A stretch of 64,000 nucleotides of DNA from assembly GCA_032718475.1 (NCBI GenBank), contig JAUCBJ010006239.1, positions 37,799-101,798 on the forward strand, written 5' to 3'. The DNA comes from Nemertoderma westbladi. Lineage: Eukaryota > Xenacoelomorpha > Nemertodermatida > Nemertodermatidae. Positions within the stretch are counted from its first letter, which is position 1, and each line of letters starts with the position of its first letter. The position numbers were made by a program, and so were the translations under genes. The notes under the pieces are model-generated. The model saw only the letters and a program-made list of their open reading frames with translations. It was not told the origin of the DNA and did no database searches. Shown here one piece after another: positions 12,511-22,835 of the stretch.

Positions 12511-12531
12511 AGATACATCCACCATTGTCGA

Positions 12532-13860
12532 TAGTAGTAGTAGTTTTATTGACCTAATATATATAACATTATACATAATTATAATATGATAGCGCAAGCA
12601 CAACAATAACATATAGTCACCCTGTTGACAATACTGGAAAGAAAAAAAAAATCTTCAATCATTAATTAAGTCCATCTAATGGTAGTCGTTTAAAAATAAT
12701 ATAACTTCACAAAAACAAAAAAAAACAAAAATTGAATATTAATAGGTATCGAGTTTGTAAAGCCTGTAATACTTAGTACTGACCTCTGTATAATTGATAC
12801 AGACAACTTAATATTGCTAACTGCTAAGTATATATCTCTAATACTTCTGTGATAAAACGGCACAAATAAGTATTATTTTTGTTAGAACAAAATAAATTGC
12901 TTAGACTTATACTAGTGGAATTTATTTCCTTATATTTAGCTCGTAATTGATTAGTTAGTGGGCAATGTAGTAGGACGTGCGTTTCGTCTTGGATTGAGTT
13001 GTTGTCGCACTGGCAAACTCGGAGCTCGCGTGGTTTGCGACTCCACCTTCCCGTTTCGACAGCTAGCCTGTGGGACATTAGTCTTATGCGACTAAAGCTA
13101 ATTCTGAGGTTGTCTGGAACATATTGGGTACGATTCCTATAAATATCATGACACTTCAGGTCCGGGTTCAATGTGTTGCGATATGTCAGGTACTTCGTTT
13201 CCACAGTGGGTTTTTTCAGAATTCTAGAACGAACTGCAGCCCAGGGATCTGTATCGTCAAAGTTCAACGCATTCTGAATAAAGCGAAATCCAGGGGATTG
13301 TGCCACCTAGCACATTTCAAAAGCCAAATTAAATGGGATTTCCATATCCGGGTTCTTAAGAATCTTTGTTATAAACGTCTTCCTAGCGTGCAATATTCGA
13401 TATGACAATGGGGCAATGCCAGCTTCCATAAGGCACAGGTCAATTGGTGTTTGAATGCGAACTGATAGTAAGCATTTTACCATTCTATCGAAATACTTCT
13501 GTATTACTCCAGTGCTGTCTGTAAACCATGATTCAGCGCTATACAATAGCAAGGCCATCACGCAGGCTTCAAAGACTTGTCGCTTGAATACAAACGAGAC
13601 CGTAGAATTTTTTGCACAAAAAATCGCAAATTTGTTCGCTGTTTCCTCCAACTTTGGTTCCAACAATTTAAACGGTGATTGGTATCGGCCATCTCCTGTG
13701 AACATTGCGCCTAAATAAATATAATGTGTACATAGCTTAATAGTAGTGCCGTTGTAAGTTATCGGCTCACAATCTGGTACGTTCCCATTAATGATGAAGA
13801 ATTTTGTCTTTTTATCATTTATTGATATGCCGTACAACTCACAATATTTGAATAAGGCTT
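12532..13860 (-). mobile_element. 5'-truncated LINE nested in BEL element A
   Basis: Open segments 13307-13837 and 12824-13306 are one frame split by an in-frame TAG. They encode the end of a non-LTR RT (YLGAMFTGDGRY, LLYSAESWF) and a C-terminal Cys/His motif (VCQCDN ... HVLLHCPL). On the minus strand the 3' end reads AATAAA followed by an ACT repeat. The flanks repeat ACATCCACC (12515-12523 and 13861-13869), with similar bases continuing to TGTCGA, giving a target duplication of about 16 bp with an indel. BEL coding sequence resumes on both sides. The upstream RT is missing. Clade not assigned. Confidence 0.85.
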
Positions 13861-13876
13861 ACATCCACCGTGTCGA

Positions 13877-15288
13877 CCCTTTGGTCTTTGGTAATTGATA
13901 CAACCTGTTTCACTGCATGTAGCTGTAAGGTAGAGGTTTGTATGGTCTTGTCTAAGTCAGTTACATCTGTGTCTGTAACAACGCAAGTCTGTTGGTGTAC
14001 TGACTGAACAGTAGGACTGTAGGAGAACAGTAGGATAATTCTCTAACATAGTAGTTGACAAACTATACGTACTCTGTACATCATCCTCCTGATCTCTTAC
14101 CTCTAGTGAATGCACAGGCGCTCTTGTATACCAACTTATGGGATTTCTACAAGAGTAAGGGTTGCCCACTGTTACCATAGATGGGCGTGTCTCCCATACT
14201 TGATGCAAGTTGAACTGGTCTGTCTCAATCAACATCACGATAGAGCGATAGTTAACTGGATATTCCGGTATTCTGAGATGTTGGAAATTCTCACAATCTT
14301 CTGGTGATTGCTCTGGCACAGGACCAAGTAAATTACTAAAGTCCTTGGTGGCCGCAAATGTAAGATTTCTTACTGGAAGTAATGAGCGTTCCTCTTTACT
14401 GTGCTCTGCCTTAGAAAGAAAAGTATCCAGGGTCAACTTTACTCTTGTAACGGGTATCGCCCTCTTACCGTACATGCTGCTTACAGTATACTGAGTACTC
14501 TTACCTTGACTCATATCAGTGACTACATCCGCCACCTTTTCGTCAATGTAGCTATGCGATGATGCAGAATCCAAGATAGCATAGATGCGCTTGCTTCCTC
14601 TGGTTCCAGTTATCTTAATGGGAATGACGCTAATCCCTTTTACCTGGTTCTGCGTGAAGAGAGTTATAGATGGCTGTTCATCCTCCCCCGCATGCAGATA
14701 GATTGTCTCATCCTCTGAGACTTCATCATCCGATGATCCTGATTGGTCAATGTAGTCAAAATAAAAGGTTTGAGCCTCCCTCGGTGCGCGTGCCTTGTAA
14801 TGGGCGTTACACTTAGCCGCTTTATCGGGATGTTCGCATCGAAAGCATTTGGTAGGAGTGTGGCTGGTTGTGTGGAGCAACGCATCATAGTTGCGTCCAC
14901 ATAAAGGACAAGTATCCTCACTCGGAAAGTCTTTTCGGACATGTCTGGGCATAGCACATCTCCAGCAAGAATCCAGTGGACGGATCTGTAGTCTCCTCTC
15001 CTCCATGCCAAGATCCCTGAAAGTGCAACAACAACGCAACTTGTGTTGGCTGTAGCATCTGCCATTCCTTTCGCAGAACTGGCATCCATCGAAGTTAGTA
15101 AACAACTGTTGGGATCCAATGGGTGTCAAAACCTTAGAAGTATCCGCCAGGGATTCATAGGTCATGGCCTTTGTTGTTGTTGGAAGCTGTTTGGTCCGAA
15201 CTGGTACTGCAATAGTGATCCCTTCTGCTGCTATATGATGGTCAGTATAGTTCGACCGTGTCTCCACTACCGCCTCTCGTGATATCAT
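13877..15288 (-). pseudogene. BEL/Pao zinc-finger and protease segment (element A)
   Basis: This is a 443-aa frame. The N-terminal half has Cys-rich knuckle motifs (CQFCERNGRCYSQHKLRC, CWRCAMPRHVRKDF, CPLCGRNYDALLH, CFRCEHPDKAAKCNAH). The middle has an aspartic-protease active-site block (AILDSASSHSYIDEKVA), in which DSA replaces the more usual DTG/DSG. The region after it matches the usual spacing to BEL RT, but the LINE inserted at 13860 cuts the polyprotein. Same strand and order as the RT at 10641-12514. Confidence 0.75.
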
Positions 15289-16314
15289 TTGGTAGAAATC
15301 CGTCTACTTTAATAATCCACCGGCCTCTTTGCACTGATGCTCTACCTTGCGCCATTCTCGACGCAGTTGAAGACGGAGCCTGCCGATAATTCTGATCAGA
15401 ATAGTCGGCACGTTGGCGTATTTTAATTGACCAATAAACCCCAATGTTCCTACAGCATTCTTCACCTCATCCACCAATCAAAGAAGATCTATGGGTTTAG
15501 AGATAGGTCCGCCTCTACAGAGGTCTTCTATTATGGATTTAGCCATTGCATCGTTACCACCGTATAAGTAAAAGAGACGGTTGTACGCTAGCTCGAATGG
15601 GTCCGGAACTCCAATGTTTCTGCTAACCTCTTTGGTTCCCTGAGAGTAGCTGTAGTAAGTAGTTAAACTTCTCCGTAGAGGTGAAAGCACACACGGCTAT
15701 TAGGGACTCGACATAGTCCACCAATGTAGTTCAATGTTTCGGGTTGCCTGAGAACTTCGGCGGTTGTTGTGCCGGAAATCCATATCTGGCCACAAACTTA
15801 GCGATCTCGTTGACAACATCCAACTGTCCACGTCCCTGTCTGCGTGACGTTCATCAATACATGACATAATCGATGTGATCATGTCTTTGAGGATTTGGGG
15901 TTTGCCGTACTTCTGGCTCTCGATAAGGTGGTCACTGTGGTTAAGGTTGAGTTTGCTCCAACTCCTCGCTGAATCACAATCAATCCGTAAGCAGCTTGAT
16001 TTGAGCCAACTGGTCCGCCACGGGTCGGATCATCTCGGTGAGTTGTCTAGCGCTCATAACCTCTACTGGTTGCGAGTAGGTTTCTGTATGGGTGTCTCAC
16101 GTCGGGGATTGTTGATATTTGGGTTCATCAATCTCTTCGGTACTCATTTGTAACTGCCTGCCGCTCCAATTCAGAATATCTCCCTTTCCGTGGACTTCGT
16201 GTTACTAGATGAGTTGCTGTCATCGGGATACCGTGGCTGTCAGGTTCGCATTCTATGTATTATTCTAGTTGGCCGCATTCGTTTCAGTTTGGCATCTACT
16301 GTTCTTCATCGCTT

Positions 16315-16335
16315 GGTAGGCTCGCAAGCCTTCCA
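16315..16335. repeat. Short palindromic motif, copy 3 of 4
   Basis: Identical to copy 2, in the gag region of element A. Flanking bases are unrelated to those of the other copies. Confidence 0.8.
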
Positions 16336-17049
16336 CGAAGTCATAGGTTACGATAAACATTAAGTGAGTGGTCTAGTAAATATGTCGGATTTAGGAGGTC
16401 TGTTGGTCTATAAAAAACGTTCGCACAGCATGTGACAGGTTTGACTGGAACCAGTTTACTCCCCTGTCTTAATGGCAAAAACGCAGGTTCATCTCTCTTG
16501 ACAAGTAAACTAAGGCTTACAGTAAGGGACTACTTGCCTTGCCTGCTAAAATCAGTGATGAAGTCGCTCGTGGCTGTGGAACTGATACCGGTATAACAAA
16601 CCTGTTACCTTGTGTTGCACGCACAGGAGATATTCACGAAGACACTTTACATCTATGATCGAATTTACTGGAGTCATCAACTTGAGCATAGGAATAACTT
16701 GGGGAAATTGTTGACCATTGTCCTCCACAAAATCCTCTCCTCTCTCTATCGCTCCTATATTTCCTTCCTCTATCCTATATCCGCGCTATATCCTCCACTA
16801 ATTTCTGAATTTCTGACTTTTCAAATTTGGCTTGGGCCTGGAGTTGAGCAATTTTCGCTTTATCCTCCCTACGTTGTCTCTCTCCCTCGACAATAGCCTG
16901 CGCCGTCAGTAGTTGCGCTTCTTACTTGGCGACCTGTTGTTGATGTGCGATCTCCTGTTGTTGTTGAATAATAATCGTTGATGTTGTCCGACTAACATCA
17001 TCAGCCTTGCTCCACATGCTGACGAACGATCTATCCATGTGTATATTTT

Positions 17050-17070
17050 GGTAGGCTTGCAAGCCTTCCA
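17050..17070. repeat. Short palindromic motif, copy 4 of 4
   Basis: Same unit with the core AGGCTTGCAAGCCT. Here it lies in a different reading phase (translates as MEGLQAYQ) from copies 1 and 2 (GRLASLP). Confidence 0.8.
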
Positions 17071-17433
17071 TAGTGAGAACTACTGTCGTCCCTCCTGGTA
17101 CAACTTCCGGATCGTCGATCGGTACACCACAACTACGGAGAAAGTCAGTAAGGCAATCCCATCCAGGCAATATAGTTCTTCTTCCTCTTCGGGTTGTAAC
17201 AACGCGTCAGAGACTGACTCACCTAACAGCTGGTCGAGTTGTTCCCTTTGAATCGATCCTACAATCAACATAAACTGAATGAGACTTTCTCTAGCACTTA
17301 CCAATTTTTCTACTATTTTTATCTGGGTAAAATTGTCACCACGTAACTCCGCTATTTCGTGTAAACTCTGGAGTTTATTTACGGAGGTATGTACCCTACT
17401 TTCTACTCTTACCTTTAGGGCCTTAAAACTCAT

Positions 17434-19165
17434 ATCTCGACATCGGACCGGTTAGCTTGCGCACAATGAGAAAACCTTCTCCGATATTTCGACTAATTTG
17501 AGCCATGTGTCCTCCTATACTCCTAATAATGTTCTCCTGGCTTCCAGTTTAACTTACATGTCTGGCTCCCGCGATCTGGTTTGCGGGACAGTAGGAAGTC
17601 ATTGGTTTTACCGTTGCCTCACGCTATGGCTTTCAGTATTTCCGTTGGTGGTACCAGTGACGCATGTGGTTTAGCATTGGTAGAATCGTGAGTCCTCCTC
17701 CTTGGTTCATCCACTGTCGATCTGTCTGCGCCACACGAGTAGTTGGGTGTCTCGATGAGTATGGTATGTCACTCATGTCAGTATTACATACGTCAAATAA
17801 ATGTAATAAATGTCAAAATATTGAAATGTCAAACTTACCTTGGTATATATATATATATATATCTTGAACGACACCATAAGGCCATGATATATACAGATGT
17901 GGCCTTTGTATGAAATTTGATTTATATCGGGGCCATGTAGTGTAAATTGTGGCAGTAGTGCGTAACGCCTATATGGTCATGTGGCTATTGTGACAGAGGC
18001 CGGATATTATTAAAATTAAGAAATTTTTTGATTGATTTTACATAAATTTTGTGAGTCAGAAATATATCACAAATTAGATTATTCGTACATTTATGATACT
18101 TAACGTGTAAAAGTAAGCAGAAATAATTTATCGATCATGCTTATTTTTAGCTTATTATGCTTGTATTGTTAATGTTTCGATGTATAAAGTGGTCATTGCC
18201 ACGACCTAATACTGTATTATTTAAATTCTTGGTTAACTAACTATTATTAGGGACTTATAACATCTGTTTATCTTTCAAATAATTAATAAACAACTTCATT
18301 TTTCAATTACAGACCCATTTTTACAGCCATTTAAATATTGCGGGACGAAACGCCCTAGAATACCTAGATCCATAACGCCTGTTACGCCCATTATCCAAAT
18401 TATTATCCGACGAAATACCCGTTATCGAATTACTGACACTGATGCCGGTCAGTCACAATCTAATACTAAGTCCTCCTAAAGGGGGCGGCGAGCAATGAGA
18501 AATGCAAATAAATTGTCTAAGCACTAATTTTAATTATTATTAAATTTAAAAGAATTAGAATAAAAAGGCACAAAGAATTGAATTATTAAGAAGATAGGCC
18601 TAACTAAACTATATGATTAAAATACAAAGACAATTAGATTCCAAGAATCAAATATTTCGGGGATGGTTCTATAACTCTGAAAAACTAAACTAAATACTGT
18701 GACTTGGAATTATTTGTTTTTAATCATTTCTAAATCATATTTTTATATAAGATAATTGATTTCAAATCGGAAGACAGCTTGGTGAGATATTATTGACACT
18801 TCTCGAGTTGTGGCTGTTAGACTCATTCACACATAGAAAGTGAATTCAGAAATTAAATCAGAGACTTGAAAAAATAGTTAGCGCGTTTTCTTAGACAAAC
18901 GTTATTGTTGGAAATATGTCATGAAATAAACCTTCTTACACCAATTGTTTTCAAAACAATAACATGCTAAAAATTTGTTTTTTTAACATACATAGTGAGT
19001 GCATATGATTACAAATAAATGTGTACAGAGAAAATTTCTAAAATGAAAAAAATTGTCAATAATATTTTTAAAAAATATATTTTTTGCATATAATTTGAAA
19101 AAGGTATTCACATTTTATTTTTATTTTTTACCCTCCTTCAAGGAAATATAAAATTATGTGTGTAC
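17434..19165. other. Non-coding; (TA)n at 17842-17862
   Basis: No gene is seen. The left part may include the 5' leader of BEL element A, but no LTR pair could be matched. The right part is AT-rich. Confidence 0.5.
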
Positions 19166-19577
19166 TAGTGTTTAAACGGGATCAGACTTTTCGGGATTTC
19201 CGGGATCGGGACCGGGATTACCACCCTCGGGATCCCGATTTTCGGGATCGGGATTGCAATTTGAATTCAATTTTCTTAAAAGTTTTCAGTATATCTGGAG
19301 TTGTTTGTACAAAATGGGTTTTTACTCAAATATTTGTAATATAAAGTTATAGTAAAATTAATTCATTGTTGATTACTGGATGGTTTACTATGACGAAATA
19401 CAAATTCGTTACAAAAATAATATTTTGTTCTGGTTCAATATTCATATAATATTCAACAATTTTACTTCACTATTTATACTTCGGGGATCCCGTTCCATAA
19501 AAGTTGGGATCGGGACCGGGATACAATTTTTCGCCGGGATCCCGATTTTTCGGGATCGGGATCCCGTTCAAACACTA
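19166..19577. mobile_element. hAT-like MITE with 8-bp target duplication
   Basis: The left end reads TAGTGTTTAAACGGGATC. The reverse complement of the right end reads TAGTGTTTGAACGGGATC. Both ends are flanked by GTGTGTAC (19158-19165 and 19578-19585), a perfect 8-bp duplication as made by hAT transposases. The element is 412 bp, has no coding capacity and is rich in GGGATC/GATCCC words near both ends. It is non-autonomous. Confidence 0.9.
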
Positions 19578-19676
19578 GTGTGTACATCTTATTTGGACAC
19601 AAACTGAGAATTCATTCACAACTTGATGACCAATTTCAGCCATTGTAAAATATACCAGACTTTCTGCCGTTATATT

Positions 19677-19905
19677 TCACTTTCCAGTTTACCCCAATGT
19701 GAAGACATAGTGAAAAATGTTTTTCACTAAAAATACAGGTTACAGAAGGGCTGAATCTAACCAAAACAATAAACGATTTAGTATATGTACAACAGGTTAT
19801 AAGACTGAAATGAGTGCAAAAAACACTTAAGGATTTTAAAAAATACAAATTCTTCAAATATAAAATTACAATATAATTTCGACCGAAAAGTGAAAACCTG
19901 GTATT
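19677..19905 (-). repeat. Dispersed repeat fragment; target of the young BEL element
   Basis: This segment matches, inverted, the segment at about 50640-50880 (shared words: ACAGAAGGGCTGAATC and CAAAACAATAAACGAT). It is cut at GTATT by the BEL element that starts at 19906, and its continuation resumes after 36243. Confidence 0.75.
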
Positions 19906-20880
19906 TGTCAACGGCGGTTTGCCGATGTTGGTCCACAGGCAAATTGGCGCTGTGTTTTTATTATCATTAATGTAAAAAACCAAGATAATTTGTTTATAGA
20001 TAGATTGCCCTACCACATGAGATGAAATGTCTACATTTTATACTGTATTTTCCTCCAGTTATAACTTTGAGTATAGTTATACTGTATATGTATACTTTCT
20101 TTATACAGTCTGACCGTGTCAGTCTGCATTCATTAACTTTATACATACTTTGTACAGTCTGACCGTGTCAGTCTGCATGCATTAACTTTATACATACTTT
20201 GTACAGTCTGACCGTGTCAGTCTGCATTCTTTACTTTATACATACTTTGTACAGTCTGACCGTGTCAGTCTGCAGTCATCACTTTCAATTGCCCGTCTGA
20301 CCGTGTCAGTCAACCTTTACTTGTGATAGCGGTACCGTGTACCGTGTACAGCTCAAGGATGGATTATTGGGGCATTTGAAATTCTGAAACACAGCGTTTG
20401 TAGGGTCCAAACCCCTACAAACTGTTATCTCGCCCTACTTTCGGATATATTTCAATATTCCACAGTTCCAAGATTTCTAATGCTGTAATGTTGACCTACA
20501 GTTTGGTTGTTGATGTTGGTGCTTATTGCTATAGACCTATTGCCGATATTATTGAACCACAATAATTATTACTGGAGACAGCTCCTAGGTTGGGGGCCGA
20601 TTATTATCAATCCGGTGAGTTTTTGGAGTTATTTATAAACCTCTTGGGTATAACCTAATTAAAGCTTGATATCATAATAACCTCCCACGTTAGATAGGCC
20701 TAGGTAGCAAGTTCATTGACCTCAATTATAGACACCATTTATCCGTTTGTGAGCGAGATAGTTTTCTCGAATTCAAGTTACAACGCCCATGACAGCATGA
20801 CCCCCTTTATTGTGTAATCGCAGCCATGCAAAGTCGTTCCATCCTTCTGAGAAATCACATTGTTAAAATCGACTTTGACA
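19906..20880 (+). repeat. 5' LTR of young BEL/Pao element
   Basis: 975 bp with TG...CA ends. It contains five copies of the palindrome CTGACCGTGTCAG starting at about 20110, 20159, 20208, 20256 and 20297 (spacings of about 49, 49, 48 and 41 bp), embedded in a roughly 49-bp tandem unit. Confidence 0.93.
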
Positions 20881-21797
20881 TTTCAGAATTTCAATTTTTC
20901 ACAGTCTTTGCTTGTCATTCGTATAGTTCTATATCGGTATAGTGGCCTATAGATCTATGCATCACTAGGCCTAGGCCAGTCTGCCAGTAGGCCTACTAAT
21001 AATTTTTATACCCAAAATTTGCATTGGAATTAATTTTCTCCATATTTTGTAGACCTACCGTTACTATACCTGTATACTGCCATATGTTGTTAAATGGTAG
21101 TACAGTGGTAGGCTACATGGTATCTATCTCAATATTATACTGATATACCCTACTTCACTACTTGTCAGCTTGTATGACGTAGGGTAGGCCTGGTTATATC
21201 TGTATATGGCTTACTAGAGTTATACTGTTATACCGGTGCTAACAAAACTAACTGCCAGACTGCCTACCTGTAATCAAGTAGGCCTACCGTATATACCGGT
21301 AATTACTGTAATTATCTGGCCTATATACTTTATATAGGCATACCGGTACAGTATTTGACATACAAGCATACAGACAGAGTTCAGAGTTGAGCTTTGCAGT
21401 CTCCATGGTTCGTTAGTTGTGGGATCTTCCTCACTTCTAGCAGATCACAGGAGCAGTTCTGTAGTGGTAGTGCACCCAAGTCGGTGTGTGTCTGTCTGCT
21501 GGTCTGTGAATTTATGAATTTAATTCATTACAAATTCCGAAAATTCAATATTTATTATATAAATATATATATATATACCGGTCCCAGTTTATAATAAATT
21601 TGTACCGGTAATTTAATTCCAAAATTTCTACCTGTCTGATAGTCTAATAGTACTACTGAAAGTGTAACAGCTACAGCAGTAGGCCTACAACAAATGTATA
21701 TATATCAGTATAGGCCTACTGGTAAATAAATTTATACCTGTCAGCCTGCAGTTCCCTCAGCATAATACCATATCATTCTGTTCCTATTTAATATAAA
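20881..21797 (+). other. 5' leader of young BEL element
   Basis: A non-coding leader with many AGGCCTAC and ACCGGTA words and an AT run at about 21564-21577. The short open frame at 21394-21594 looks accidental. Confidence 0.6.
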
Positions 21798-22835
21798 ATG
21801 AGTACCCAATCCACACACAGTAAGAAAGGTATGAAATCTACACAAAGCAAGGAGAATGTAGACCAAGATAGTACACTCAGTGGTAACCTTTCACAGGCAC
21901 AATCAGATTCTTATCTTGGAGGAGCTACTTCCCAAGATTCGAAGGAAATTTTGACTAGTCTGAATGCATTAGGTATTTCCACCACTTCTTTAGAAGGGGA
22001 AGGTTGGCGTAGAGTGGTTGGTGGTCTTTTTAGTCGTTTCACACGTCGTGTAAATGAGATCCTGAAAATTTTGGAAGATCAAACTGCTCAAGTGGATCCT
22101 GAATCTGTTAAGGGGTTTCCAGATGAAATTCAAATAATAATAGACAAACGGAAGCATCTAAGTTATACATTGCGTAGGTTTGCCATTTTATCAGCACGTG
22201 AACCGCTTCGGCTATATCTAGAACAGTCAGATACTTTGTTTAATGAGTTAGTCGAACATTTTCAAACTTTGGTAGCACCAGTTTATTGTCCACAGGTTGA
22301 TATTTCAGTCAATAAGGTTGCAGACTTAACACTTTGCCCAGATGACAGTATTTCTCAGACTTCATCAAATTCCCAGAGGAGTCAGGCTAGTTCTACAGTG
22401 CGTGCCCGAATCGAGGCTGAGCGCAAATTAGATGCAGAGAAATTGGAACGAGTGAAGAAGTTAGCAAACCTAAAATTAAAGCAGGCTGCTACCCAGATAA
22501 AAGCGCAAGAGGAGATAAATGCTACATTGGATGAAATTGCCCAACGGGAGACTGTGCGAATCACTGAGCTCAGTTCACCATCATCTCATTCCAACCACAC
22601 ATCAGAACAAAGGTGTCAATCTCCAGTCTCACAACCTTTGGAATTCAATCCATTACTGTCCTCTACACAGGTGCAAAATCCCATGAAGGCAAATATGGAT
22701 CCATCAGTACAGCCAATGTCAGTTCAACCACCAAATCATACACCACGTGTGCCATTAAATCCCAATGTGAACCCCTTCCCACCATTGAAGCTCCAACAAC
22801 AAGGGGTGCGGGTGCTAGGGGAGGGAGGGTGGTAG
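21798..22835 (+). CDS. gag: BEL/Pao gag N-terminal part
   Basis: 345 aa starting MSTQSTHSKKG. The N-terminus is Ser/Gln-rich. A helical domain follows (about 65-165: GLFSRFTRRVNEILKILEDQ, then PLRLYLEQSDTLFNELVEHF). Next comes a charged coiled coil (about 200-255: RARIEAERKLDAEKLERVKK) and a Pro/Gln/Asn-rich tail. This is the usual N-terminal layout of BEL gag before the conserved gag core. The frame ends 11 bp before a run of 17 G. In an intact polyprotein it would continue into the Pro-rich segment upstream of 27759, but about 4.7 kb intervenes. The start is the first ATG after the leader. Confidence 0.75.
   Translation: MSTQSTHSKKGMKSTQSKENVDQDSTLSGNLSQAQSDSYLGGATSQDSKEILTSLNALGISTTSLEGEGWRRVVGGLFSRFTRRVNEILKILEDQTAQVDPESVKGFPDEIQIIIDKRKHLSYTLRRFAILSAREPLRLYLEQSDTLFNELVEHFQTLVAPVYCPQVDISVNKVADLTLCPDDSISQTSSNSQRSQASSTVRARIEAERKLDAEKLERVKKLANLKLKQAATQIKAQEEINATLDEIAQRETVRITELSSPSSHSNHTSEQRCQSPVSQPLEFNPLLSSTQVQNPMKANMDPSVQPMSVQPPNHTPRVPLNPNVNPFPPLKLQQQGVRVLGEGGW

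Larger units (their letters stand above)
10641..12514 (-). pseudogene. Decayed BEL/Pao pol: reverse transcriptase and RNase H (element A)
   Basis: The frame at 11365-12066 carries the BEL/Pao RT core: HYLPPHFMRHP, the CDVEDMFLQV catalytic block, then a degraded active site (YMVDG where YxDD is expected). The frame at 10969-11361 continues with the thumb and RNase H start (HSFSDASKDGLG). Conceptual translation of 10640-10968 still shows the RNase H end (ETFQFKTFVANRW, KLNPADIVSRG). The segment at 12114-12518 precedes the RT. Integrase is absent, because the coding region breaks into element B at about 10640. Inactive. Confidence 0.85.
15289..17433 (-). pseudogene. Decayed BEL/Pao gag N-terminal part (element A)
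   Basis: Short minus-strand frames in different phases (17080-17433, 16922-17170, 15700-15882, 15478-15690) cover a gag region. The most 5' frame starts MSFKALKVRVESRV and is helical and charged, like the N-terminus of BEL gag. Then come a Gln-rich segment and a segment with DPFELAYNRLFYLYG near 15600. Many stops show it is dead. No 5' LTR for this element could be identified upstream. Confidence 0.55.
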
